DNA of 64,000 bases from NCBI GenBank assembly GCA_028712695.1, contig JAQTQZ010000004.1:62001-126000 (forward strand). Direction: 5' to 3'. The translations under genes were made by a program, and so were the position numbers. Of the stretch, positions 37,430-45,354 are shown piece by piece. The first letter of the stretch is position 1. Each line of letters begins with the position of its first letter. The DNA comes from Methylovulum sp. (GTDB taxonomy: Bacteria > Pseudomonadota > Gammaproteobacteria > Methylococcales > Methylomonadaceae). The notes beneath the pieces are model-generated. The model had not been told where the DNA came from and made no database searches. It saw only the letters and a list, made by a program, of their open reading frames with translations.

Positions 37430-37848
37430 GGTTTCTGTAGCCCTAGTTTTTCCCATAGAATGGCGGGGGATTCGTAACACATTTCATTGTTCGCCATCTC
37501 GACCGCCACTTGATAGGTATAACCCCGGGTCAGGCGGGTTTGGGTCTGCTTATCGACAATCAGGTAATTTATTTTCAGGCGATTTTCCCATTCGGTAAGG
37601 TCGGCATGCACGCTGATTTTCTGGCCGAACTTTGCCGGTTTGGCATAGCGGATGCGCAAGTCGATGACCGGCCACGCATAACCAGATTCCCGCATCTGCA
37701 TATAGTTGTAGCCAATCTTATCCAACAAGACGCAACGCGCCACTTCAAAGTATTTCACGTAGTGGCCGTGCCAGACGATTTCCATCAAATCGACATCGAA
37801 AAACGGCACGTCAATTTCCACCTCGCAACTGACAATCGCTTTATTCAT
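37426..37848 (-). CDS. 4-hydroxybenzoyl-CoA thioesterase-family acyl thioesterase
   Basis: This single hotdog-fold protein has 140 residues. VPFFDVDLMEIVWHGHYVKYFEVARCVLLD is the 4HBT signature with the catalytic aspartate. Later segments (IRYAKPAKFGQKISVHADLTEW) match acyl-CoA/ACP thioesterases. Aryl-polyene clusters regularly encode such an enzyme, which may release or edit ACP-bound polyene intermediates. It overlaps the ammonia-lyase gene upstream by eight bases and the oxidoreductase downstream by four. Confidence 0.88.
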   Translation of the reverse strand: MNKAIVSCEVEIDVPFFDVDLMEIVWHGHYVKYFEVARCVLLDKIGYNYMQMRESGYAWPVIDLRIRYAKPAKFGQKISVHADLTEWENRLKINYLIVDKQTQTRLTRGYTYQVAVEMANNEMCYESPAILWEKLGLQKP

Positions 37849-39370
37849 AGAGATTCCAATGCCGTTCGCGGATCAATTGCAGGCACAGCCGCAATTCCTG
37901 CTCCATGGCCCTATCGCTCTCAAGAAAAGCGATTTTAGACCGGACTTGTGCCATCGTTGCGCGCAAACCAGCGCTTAAGCCCGCCGTGTTGCCACGTAAT
38001 TCCACCCCCTGGACCACGGCGATCAGCATGGCGGCGACCACCTGCTCGGTCAATTCGATAATGCGCATACAATCCCTGGCGGCAATGGTGCCCATGCTGA
38101 CCTTGTCCTGATTGTGGCATTCTGTGGAGCGTGAAAATACGCTGGCTGGCATGGTCAATTTCAAGGCTTCAGCCGTCCACGCGGACACGGCAATCTGGAC
38201 AGCCTTAAAACCGTGGTTCAGCATGGCTTGCTCTGGCCTTGCCCCCGATAAATTCGCCGGAAGGCCGTTATTGAACTTGGTGTCCATCAGTTGCGCCATC
38301 TGCCTGTCCAACAAGTCCGCCAAATTGGCGACCGCCGTTTTCATGCTGTCCATCGCAAAGGCAATATGCCCGCCGTAGAAATGCCCACCGTGCAAGACAT
38401 GCCCGTTTTCGGCATCGATTATCGGGTTGTCGTTCGCACTGTTCAGCTCGTTTTCGATAAACTGCCGGAACCACGGCAACGCATCTTCCAGCACACCGAT
38501 GACATGCGGTGCGCAACGCAGCGAATAACGGTCTTGCAAACGGGTGTCGTTGCGCGGCGGGTCTAGTGTTATTTGCAAGTCGCCACGGATACGCGCCGCA
38601 ACTTTTATCTGCCCGGCATGGGGTTTGACTGCGAACAGCTTTTCATCAAAATGGTAGGCATTGCCGTTGAGGGCAATGGAAACCAGACTGGTGATACGGG
38701 TAGACAATTGGGACAAATAAGCCGCGCGTTGATAAGCCAGACACGCCACGGCGGTCATGACCGCCGTGCCGTTCATGATCCCCAAACCTTCTTTGGGTTT
38801 CAGTGTGAGTGGGGTGATTTTTAATTGGCCAAACACACGGGCGGTTGGCATTTTTTCGCCTTGGTACAGAACCTCCCGTTCCCCAGCCAGCACGGCGGCC
38901 AGATAAGATAACGGCGTCAAGTCGCCGCTGGCGCCCACCGAACCTTCCTGCGGAATCAACGGCAAAATATCGTGGTGCAGCAACTCGGCAATCCGTTGCA
39001 ACAGTTGGTAGCGCACACCGGAAAAACCCTGTGCCAGGCTGTTCAGGCGCACCGCCATAATCGCCCGGGTTTGCTGCGGGTCAAAATGCGCACCCAAGCC
39101 GCAACCATGAAAGGTATACAAGTGGCGGGACAATTCGTTGACATTCTCAAGCGGTATGGACACCGTGCAGGAATCGCCGTAACCCGTGGTCACACCATAA
39201 ACAAAACCTTCCTCCTGCAACAAGGTCTCTATGAATGCTGCGCCTTTGTCAATCCGGGCGACAAACGTCGGGGCATCGCCTAAGCGGAGTTGTTGCGGCT
39301 GTTCGGCGATATGGCAAATGTCCTCAATGGTCAAAGTCCTGCCATCGACAATCACTGTCCTTTCACTCAT
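37841..39370 (-). CDS. MIO-type aromatic amino acid ammonia-lyase (HAL/TAL/PAL family)
   Basis: Enzymes of this family eliminate ammonia from histidine, tyrosine or phenylalanine with a self-formed MIO group. The MIO triad A147-S148-G149 sits in EGSVGASGDLTPLSYLA, and the catalytic tyrosine is expected at Y58 in YGVTTGYG. The 509-residue length fits HAL. The selectivity pair is F87-H88, unlike SH of histidase, HL of characterised TAL or FL of plant PAL. Within an aryl-polyene operon it probably supplies a cinnamate or coumarate starter. ATG 39370 is placed six bases after an AGG ribosome site; ATG 39373 is also possible. Confidence 0.9.
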   Translation of the reverse strand: MSERTVIVDGRTLTIEDICHIAEQPQQLRLGDAPTFVARIDKGAAFIETLLQEEGFVYGVTTGYGDSCTVSIPLENVNELSRHLYTFHGCGLGAHFDPQQTRAIMAVRLNSLAQGFSGVRYQLLQRIAELLHHDILPLIPQEGSVGASGDLTPLSYLAAVLAGEREVLYQGEKMPTARVFGQLKITPLTLKPKEGLGIMNGTAVMTAVACLAYQRAAYLSQLSTRITSLVSIALNGNAYHFDEKLFAVKPHAGQIKVAARIRGDLQITLDPPRNDTRLQDRYSLRCAPHVIGVLEDALPWFRQFIENELNSANDNPIIDAENGHVLHGGHFYGGHIAFAMDSMKTAVANLADLLDRQMAQLMDTKFNNGLPANLSGARPEQAMLNHGFKAVQIAVSAWTAEALKLTMPASVFSRSTECHNQDKVSMGTIAARDCMRIIELTEQVVAAMLIAVVQGVELRGNTAGLSAGLRATMAQVRSKIAFLESDRAMEQELRLCLQLIRERHWNLYE

Positions 39371-40286
39371 CATCAACCTGCCAAAAATCATAAAAATTGA
39401 ACCATTGCAGCGGTTCCAACAAACAATATTTTTGCAGTAGGCTGGCATAATTTTGCACGCATTGCCCAATCATCGCCTCACGCTGCTTTCTGGGGAACGA
39501 CAGGCCTGCACTGAAAGCGTCGAAGTAAATCACTTGCCTGTCACGCTGTTTCAGGCAAAACAGCGTATAAACCGGACATTCCAGCAGCGCCGCCAAAATA
39601 AAGGGGCCTTGCGGGAACAACGCGCCCTGGCCTAAAAAATCCGCCCTAACCACCCGGCTTTGACCGGTGATCGGGGTACGGTCAGCGGCGATGACCACCA
39701 GCTCGCCAGCGTCAATCTTGTCCTGCAATAACATCGCTGTCGCGGCGGTTATTTCAGTCACCTGGATGAGGTTCATCCGTCCCGTTTCGGCGTACCGGTT
39801 CAGTAGCTTATTGAATTTTTCCGCGTGTTTGGTATGCACCAATATATTGACGGTGATGTTCTTGCGCAAATGGGCAATAACCCGGCACACCTCCATATTG
39901 CCCAAATGGGAGCCCAACATCAGCAAGCCCTGCCCCCGCTCAAGATGCTGCACCACCGCTTCCCGACCATGGCAATCGACATCTTGTAACGATAGCGCGC
40001 CGCTCCAGGCCGCCAGTTTGTCGATGATGGCATTGGCAAAACTAATGAAGTGCCGATAACTGCCGTATAAACCGGTTTGAACCTTACGTTCCGGCAAATA
40101 CGCGGACACTTTCTGTAAATATTGCAGACTGGCCTGCCGGCCTTTGCTATTGGTCAGCCAGTAATAGCTGACGACCGGATATAAAAACAACTGCAATACG
40201 GAGCGCCCAAATAACAGATAGACTTTTAACAGCAGCTGCATGCCCCAGATGATGCCCCGCTCTTCCATTTGCGCCCAATGTTTCAT
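39363..40286 (-). CDS. LpxL/HtrB-family lysophospholipid acyltransferase
   Basis: This 307-residue inner-membrane-associated acyltransferase has an N-terminal hydrophobic segment (MQLLLKVYLLFGRSVLQLFLYPVV). The H-x4-E active site is H127-E132 in SHLGNME, and VIAADRTP follows further on. The family (LpxL/LpxM, lauroyl-type transferases) moves acyl groups from ACP to lipids. In aryl-polyene clusters such enzymes are thought to attach the polyene to its lipid or sugar anchor. ATG 40286 makes an ATGA overlap with the glycosyltransferase stop, the coupling pattern seen through the operon; an ATG 36 bases earlier would overlap more. Confidence 0.87.
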   Translation of the reverse strand: MKHWAQMEERGIIWGMQLLLKVYLLFGRSVLQLFLYPVVSYYWLTNSKGRQASLQYLQKVSAYLPERKVQTGLYGSYRHFISFANAIIDKLAAWSGALSLQDVDCHGREAVVQHLERGQGLLMLGSHLGNMEVCRVIAHLRKNITVNILVHTKHAEKFNKLLNRYAETGRMNLIQVTEITAATAMLLQDKIDAGELVVIAADRTPITGQSRVVRADFLGQGALFPQGPFILAALLECPVYTLFCLKQRDRQVIYFDAFSAGLSFPRKQREAMIGQCVQNYASLLQKYCLLEPLQWFNFYDFWQVDDE

Positions 40287-41017
40287 GGCAAATGCCGCCT
40301 TAATAAACGAGGGATGCGCCATAACATGCCAAAAAACAAGTGTGCGTGTTTTTTGGAAATCAACACGTTATCCTGCAACATCCTGAAGTGGGACACGCCG
40401 TCCAGTGGATATTTCACTTCAGTTTCGATATTGACCACATCGACACCCTGCCAATAAAGGCGCACCGCAATGTCGAGGTCAAAATCCATACGTTCGCCCA
40501 ACTGCACAGATTTAAGCAATTGCTCGACCGCCGCCAGTGGGTAACAGCGGAAACCGCACATGCCATCGGCAATGGCAAAAGACAAGGTGTTGATCCATAT
40601 CCACAGGTTAGTGATCTGCCTACCGTACAGCCTTTTTTTCGGCACTGTCCCGTCAAAACAAGGCTTGCCCAAAATGAGTTTATCCGGATACTGTCCGCTG
40701 GCAGCCAACAGCCGGTTGATGTCCTCTAGCTTATGCTGCCCATCGGCATCGACTTGGATGGCATGGCTAAAACCGTCGGCAATTGCCAACCTCAGGCCAT
40801 CGATAACCGCCGCGCCTTTACCGCCGTTATGCGCCCTTTCGTATAAGGTTAGCCAGTCTTGCCCCTGTTCCGTCAATTGGCTTAACACGGCAGAGCATTC
40901 CACCGAACTGCCGTCGTTTATCAGATAGCAAGGCAGGCCGAATATTTTTAAGGTATCAACCACTTGGCGGATGGCATGCTGATGATTGTAAACCGGGATA
41001 ATGACACAAGTTTTCAT
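40283..41017 (-). CDS. Glycosyltransferase family 2
   Basis: This 244-residue GT-A enzyme opens with CVIIPVYNHQHAIRQVVDTL and LINDGSS. It has the NGGKGAAVIDGL segment and the metal-binding DADGQH. It resembles dolichyl-phosphate/polyprenyl sugar transferases and the GT2 members of aryl-polyene clusters, where it is expected to glycosylate the anchor lipid. It overlaps the AMP-ligase gene by four bases and the acyltransferase gene by four. Confidence 0.88.
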   Translation of the reverse strand: MKTCVIIPVYNHQHAIRQVVDTLKIFGLPCYLINDGSSVECSAVLSQLTEQGQDWLTLYERAHNGGKGAAVIDGLRLAIADGFSHAIQVDADGQHKLEDINRLLAASGQYPDKLILGKPCFDGTVPKKRLYGRQITNLWIWINTLSFAIADGMCGFRCYPLAAVEQLLKSVQLGERMDFDLDIAVRLYWQGVDVVNIETEVKYPLDGVSHFRMLQDNVLISKKHAHLFFGMLWRIPRLLRRHLP

Positions 41018-42705
41018 ACGTGCGCTCCATAGACTAAACGTCCGGAACTGTGCGGGTCAGTTGCCGAATGCAGATCAAAATAAAGTTTGCCGGTGTCCGG
41101 TTTCCATTCCAACGTCATCGTGATTACCGCTTCCGGTTGGATGATTTTTTTAAATTTGATGGCTTCCATCGTCAAGAACGGCTGTCCGATAGCAAACAAT
41201 AGCTTGCCGTAGTGTTCCGCCCAAGCCAATTGCGCCACACCTGGCAAAATGGGCTGCTCCGGAAAATGCCCGTTAAAATACACCAGTTCAGGTTGAATGC
41301 GCAGCTCTAGTGCCACCTTGTTGCCCGCTTGTTGAAAGTACAGCAATTGGGGGAATTTCACCGAGTCTAGCGTTAACAGTTGGTACAACAAGGCATTGTC
41401 TATTTTGCCCTGGGCCGAAAGCGGCAATGCCTGCATAAACAACCATTTACGAGGTAATACCACCGTCTCAAAGGTTTTCAATAAAGGTGTTTTCAATGCC
41501 CGGATAAAAGCCGGACGGCCTTGCCGTAGCGCGGCAAGACCAGTTTCAGTCAGGACAATAACCGCCGCTATACGATCCCTGCCACCTTTCAATAACAGAC
41601 AATGCGCTTGCCCCACCCAATCTGACTGTTGCAGGGTTTGTTCCAGTCCGTCCAGCGACAAACGTTTTTCCTCAACCTTAACAAGCCGGTCGAGCCGCCC
41701 CAATAAAGCGAACCGTCCATCGTCATAAAGTGCAATCCGATCATCCAATCCGATAGGCGCCGCATCAGGCAGAAACGGGGAAAACAACTGGCAGCGGCCA
41801 TTTCCACTGCTTGTAAGGCTGATGCCGGCAAAAGGTGTCCAGCGCACCTCAACTGACGTGCGTCGCCAGCCAATCCCGCCAGTCTCAGAACTGCCGTAGA
41901 TTTCCACAACTTGCTGCCCGCTACGTTGTTCGATTTGCTTGGCGGCCTCGGCTGATAGGGAACCGCCGGAACTAAAAATTGCCGTTAAGCGGGCAATGTC
42001 ATCCCACGCTGTCAGTTCATCCAGCCTTTTCAACTGGGCGGGGCTGGCAACCCAACAGGCCGCCTTTGCCGCCACGGCTTTACACAGGGGTTCGGGGCTC
42101 AGGTACATCTGGCTATAAAAACAACGGCCACTCGCCAACGGCCATAACAGCCTGAATAATAAGCCGTAAATATGCTGATGGCTGACCGTCGCCACAACCA
42201 CGGATTCCCCCAGCATTGCGCCCCATTGCCGTTCCAGTGTGTCCACTTCACGTTGCAGCTGCATCAAGTCCTTAACAATAGCCTTAGGTTCGCCACTGGA
42301 GCCTGAGGTATAAATTATCAACTGCATTTTAGCCAAATCCAAAGGCATCAGTTGATCCGGTGCAGCGGCCAAAGTTTGCAGCGTTATTTCCCGCCCTTGC
42401 CATTCACCCAACAATTGGCAGCCTTGCTTAAGCAACCTTTCGGCGGTTGTTGGCTGGTTATTGCCCGGAATCCAAACCTGTTTGCCAGCGTGCATCAGCG
42501 CATACAGCAGCACCGCAAAGGGATAGGACGCGTCGTAATACAGCGCATAGTGCTGTTGCGCCTGTGCCCGCAATGCCATGACATGGCGGGCAACATCAGC
42601 GTAAAATTTTTGCCGGTTTATCAGTTGCCCTGCATGCACAGCGACAATGCGTTCGCGCTGTCCAGGCAGCGCACAGTGGGCAAGAGACATCGGTTCAACG
42701 TGCAT
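41014..42705 (-). CDS. AMP-dependent acyl-CoA/ACP ligase fused to FabZ-like dehydratase
   Basis: This is a 563-residue two-domain protein. Residues 1 to about 430 are an adenylate-forming ligase: P-loop YTSGSSGEPKA at 132-142, EIYGSSETGGIGWR, and LLGRLDRLVKVEEKRLSL. From about 450 a hotdog dehydratase domain follows, with FNGHFPEQPILPGVAQL near residue 478, as in the separate ApeI-type dehydratase of aryl-polyene clusters. It should activate the aryl starter acid for loading on ACP and dehydrate hydroxyacyl intermediates. The fusion places two usually neighbouring genes in one chain. An alternative ATG lies 15 bases downstream. Confidence 0.85.
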   Translation of the reverse strand: MHVEPMSLAHCALPGQRERIVAVHAGQLINRQKFYADVARHVMALRAQAQQHYALYYDASYPFAVLLYALMHAGKQVWIPGNNQPTTAERLLKQGCQLLGEWQGREITLQTLAAAPDQLMPLDLAKMQLIIYTSGSSGEPKAIVKDLMQLQREVDTLERQWGAMLGESVVVATVSHQHIYGLLFRLLWPLASGRCFYSQMYLSPEPLCKAVAAKAACWVASPAQLKRLDELTAWDDIARLTAIFSSGGSLSAEAAKQIEQRSGQQVVEIYGSSETGGIGWRRTSVEVRWTPFAGISLTSSGNGRCQLFSPFLPDAAPIGLDDRIALYDDGRFALLGRLDRLVKVEEKRLSLDGLEQTLQQSDWVGQAHCLLLKGGRDRIAAVIVLTETGLAALRQGRPAFIRALKTPLLKTFETVVLPRKWLFMQALPLSAQGKIDNALLYQLLTLDSVKFPQLLYFQQAGNKVALELRIQPELVYFNGHFPEQPILPGVAQLAWAEHYGKLLFAIGQPFLTMEAIKFKKIIQPEAVITMTLEWKPDTGKLYFDLHSATDPHSSGRLVYGAHV

Positions 42706-43249
42706 GTTCTTGAGTCCTGATCCGTACCCAATACTCGCCTGCCATTAACAAGCCCATTAGCACATAGGCAATCAGCCCATTGTACAAGCTCCACCAGGCA
42801 AAACTGCCCCAGACTGCCGTAGTAGCCGCCACCAGGCCATTCAAAAGAAAAAACACACACCAGACTTGCGTCACTTTCCGGGTGTAAAGCACGCCTTTCA
42901 GCGGCAAATCGGGGTGTTGGATACGTGCCAGACGCTCAATGACAGGCGGGGGGAAATACAGGCTGGAGGTAAAAATAGCCAGTAAGCCGAGGTTTATCAG
43001 TACAGGATAAAAACGCAACGTGACCAGACTGTTGCTCTCTATTGCAAAACCGCAATATAAGACGGCCGCCACAAGCAACCACTGGCTATTTGTGGCGGAA
43101 GCCTTGCCCGTCAAAAAACGGGCAAGCAACAACACCACTAAAACAGCCGCAATTTGCCAAGGTGCCAAGTAATGGATGCCAAAATACACGACCAAAGGAT
43201 AGAGCAGCGTGAATACACCAATCACGCTATAAATAAACCTGCGCATCAC
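42695..43249 (-). CDS. COG4648-type integral membrane protein of aryl-polyene clusters
   Basis: This 184-residue protein has about five to six transmembrane helices (SVIGVFTLLYPLVVYFGI, IAAVLVVLLLARFL, LLVAAVLYCGFAI, and two or three after residue 120). A cytosolic loop carries the LPLKGVLYTRKVTQVWCVFFLLNG segment typical of the COG4648 family, which is a constant member of aryl-polyene and flexirubin operons. Its biochemical role is not established. It overlaps the upstream ACP gene by four bases and the ligase gene by eleven. Confidence 0.8.
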   Translation of the reverse strand: MMRRFIYSVIGVFTLLYPLVVYFGIHYLAPWQIAAVLVVLLLARFLTGKASATNSQWLLVAAVLYCGFAIESNSLVTLRFYPVLINLGLLAIFTSSLYFPPPVIERLARIQHPDLPLKGVLYTRKVTQVWCVFFLLNGLVAATTAVWGSFAWWSLYNGLIAYVLMGLLMAGEYWVRIRTQEHAR

Positions 43250-43494
43250 TCACTTATCAATTTATCGACCGCATCCACCACGTCATTGATTGTGCGTGCA
43301 TTTTTAAAATCTTGGGGCTTAACCGCCTTGCCCGTCATTTCTTTCAGCCTAACAATCATGTCGACCGCATCAATACTGTCAAAATCCAGATCTTCGTAAA
43401 GGCGGGCTTCCAAGGTCACCTCATCCATGTCAATTTCGAACATCTCCTGCATAATCTCTTTAATGATCTGGAGAATCTCATCGCGACTTTTCAT
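43246..43494 (-). CDS. Acyl carrier protein (first of two)
   Basis: This acidic 82-residue ACP has phosphopantetheine-attachment serine S40 in LDFDSIDAVDMIVRL. GAGGA in the ribosome-binding position supports ATG 43494, giving MKSRDEILQ; a start 27 bases further upstream would overlap the other ACP gene. It lies seven bases after the other ACP gene. Aryl-polyene systems use two ACPs, one or both carrying the growing polyene. Confidence 0.9.
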   Translation of the reverse strand: MKSRDEILQIIKEIMQEMFEIDMDEVTLEARLYEDLDFDSIDAVDMIVRLKEMTGKAVKPQDFKNARTINDVVDAVDKLISE

Positions 43495-43501
43495 ACCGTC
43501 C

Positions 43502-43759
43502 TCAGTTCCGTTCAGATTCAATAAACTCAGCCAACGATGCGACCGAGGCGAAAATTTTCACCACATCGTCTTTTTCCGCATCGATCCGGACATTATATTT
43601 TTTTCTGATCGCCAACCCCAGCTCCAACGCATCAATTGAATCAAGCCCCAAGCCCCCATTAAACAAGGCTTCCTGGCTGTCTATCGTGTCAACACTTATA
43701 TCCTCTAAATCCAGCGATTCAATAATCAATTGCTTTAATTCATTTTCCAAACGACTCAT
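43502..43759 (-). CDS. Acyl carrier protein (second of two)
   Basis: This 85-residue ACP has S41 in GLGLDSIDALELGL as the 4'-phosphopantetheine site. ATG 43759 gives MSRLENELKQ, the normal ACP N-terminus. It overlaps the acyltransferase gene by 20 bases. The sequence differs clearly from the neighbouring ACP (DSIDALEL versus DSIDAVDM), suggesting separate partners rather than a recent duplication. Confidence 0.9.
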   Translation of the reverse strand: MSRLENELKQLIIESLDLEDISVDTIDSQEALFNGGLGLDSIDALELGLAIRKKYNVRIDAEKDDVVKIFASVASLAEFIESERN

Positions 43760-44522
43760 AGTGTTCTCTTTGTTGGCTAAAATAATCCTGTAAATGGCGG
43801 TTAAAACGCCGGACAGCCAGCGACCTGACCAGTATCGCCTGAAAATCGTCCAGCACCATATCTTCCCCAACAGTCATCGCTAAATGAAAACGGCGTTCCG
43901 GAATTTGGTACCATTTTTCAGCTTTGGTAAGCGTACTGGGGGCACAAGTCAGCGTGACTGGCGTGACTGTGGCATTGGCTTTTAAGGCAATGGCCGCCGC
44001 GCCACGTTGAAATTTGTAAGGTTTGCCCTGAATTGAGCGGGTGCCTTCGGGGAAAATGATCATCGTGCCACCGTTCTGTAAGCAAGCGACACAGTCATCG
44101 ATCATTTTTTCCGGATCGCCATTGCTGATATAACCTGCATTGACAATAGGCCCCCTGGTGAAAGGATTGTGCCATAAGGCCTCTTTGACAATGCAGTTCG
44201 CCGCCGGAATCCGGCTGATCAGGAAAACAATGTCAATCAACGTCGGGTGATTGGCGACAATCAGTTGGCCAGGACGGTTGAGTTTTTCCAGGCCGTTAAT
44301 CTCATAGGTCATAATGCCAATGCGGTGCATTAGCCCTATAAAAAAGAAAAAGCTGTAATGCACACATTTTTGTGAACGTAGCCTTTTTTGCGTCCGGTCG
44401 CCCGGAATAACGCCCAACAACGGGAACACGGCAATCCATAGCAAGAAACCGCCAAGGCCAAAAACACTAAAGCTCAGTCCGGTTGCGGCCAAACGCCAGT
44501 AATAATTAATCCGCTTGAACAT
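43740..44522 (-). CDS. PlsC-family 1-acyl-glycerol-phosphate acyltransferase
   Basis: This protein of about 260 residues has an N-terminal membrane segment (TGLSFSVFGLGGFLLWIAVFPLL). The H-x4-D motif is H92-D97 in NHPTLID, and IFPEGTRS, the second conserved PlsC block, follows further on. ATG 44522 gives MFKRINYYWRL, the usual start in aryl-polyene acyltransferases; open frame upstream lies within the previous gene. It is the second acyltransferase of the operon, of a different family from the LpxL-like one. Confidence 0.88.
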   Translation of the reverse strand: MFKRINYYWRLAATGLSFSVFGLGGFLLWIAVFPLLGVIPGDRTQKRLRSQKCVHYSFFFFIGLMHRIGIMTYEINGLEKLNRPGQLIVANHPTLIDIVFLISRIPAANCIVKEALWHNPFTRGPIVNAGYISNGDPEKMIDDCVACLQNGGTMIIFPEGTRSIQGKPYKFQRGAAAIALKANATVTPVTLTCAPSTLTKAEKWYQIPERRFHLAMTVGEDMVLDDFQAILVRSLAVRRFNRHLQDYFSQQREHYESFGK

Positions 44523-45216
44523 TTTTTTTCCAGTGCCAGCTGTGCCGGGGTGTCTTGAGTACCAGCCGGGCCGAAGATCCGGCCAAAAAACGGGTGAAGG
44601 CCTCCAGTTGCACAGGTTGTTCACCATCATCGCCGGTCATTGCCGATAATGACAATGCCATCCCCTGCCCCGCACCTGTTTTAGCAAGGCATAAAGCCAG
44701 TGCACAACATTTATCCGTCGATAATTTAAACGGCGCAGCGGGATAAAAAGCCACCAACGGTTCATCATAAAACACTAGCAACACCTGCTCCGCGCCTTCC
44801 TGCAATAGCCCTAATGCCTCAATAAACCCAGCAGCCAAACCTTCCTCGCCAGGCGCGACCACCGTGCATTGCAGTTTATTTCCCCAAACCATGGAAAACA
44901 ACCCGGCAATGGCATTGTGTACTGACAGGCTAAAGGCGGTTGGGGAAATTTCTTCCCCTGTCGCCAGCATTTCCATCATGCCGAAGGATTTACCCAACTC
45001 GCCGTGCGTGGAACTGAAAACCATCGGCAAAAAGTGGCCGTCATCGAGGCATTGGTTGGCTGCACAGAACACTGTTTTAGCTAATGGGGTCAATCGACGT
45101 TTTAGCAGGCTTGGCACTTTTGCCAGCAAGGCGTTCTGGTTGGCCGGCCCCTGTCCCGCATCAGCGTGTAATGGCGGCCAAACTGCCCATTTTTGTAAAA
45201 TGAAATTTTGCGGCAT
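44506..45216 (-). CDS. Ketosynthase-like N-terminal domain protein (chain-length-factor-like)
   Basis: This 236-residue protein matches the short beta-ketoacyl-synthase-like proteins (Ketoacyl-synt_2 type) that begin aryl-polyene operons: SSTHGELGKSFGMMEML, FSLSVHNAIAGLFSMVWG and VLLVFYDEP. The serine/valine stretch SLSVHNA stands where condensing enzymes carry the active-site cysteine, so it is probably not a condensing enzyme itself and may act as a partner or chain-length factor. It is the first gene of the operon, and the promoter must lie in the 138 bases between it and rapA's end. Confidence 0.8.
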   Translation of the reverse strand: MPQNFILQKWAVWPPLHADAGQGPANQNALLAKVPSLLKRRLTPLAKTVFCAANQCLDDGHFLPMVFSSTHGELGKSFGMMEMLATGEEISPTAFSLSVHNAIAGLFSMVWGNKLQCTVVAPGEEGLAAGFIEALGLLQEGAEQVLLVFYDEPLVAFYPAAPFKLSTDKCCALALCLAKTGAGQGMALSLSAMTGDDGEQPVQLEAFTRFLAGSSARLVLKTPRHSWHWKKNVQAD

Positions 45217-45354
45217 GGTGTGGGTTTAATTTGCTGAAATTAGCCTAAGCTTTTATCGCGGTTTTGTCACAAACGGTAATAATTGAACCATGCTCGCTAT
45301 AGAAAACAAAAATGTCCACTCATCGGCAATTCCACCTTATTCTAATAGGCTAAT

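Noticed and set aside
36623-37477. 284-codon plus-strand open frame opposite the CrtI-like gene
   Set aside because: It is an antisense shadow; the minus strand has full FAD-binding motifs.
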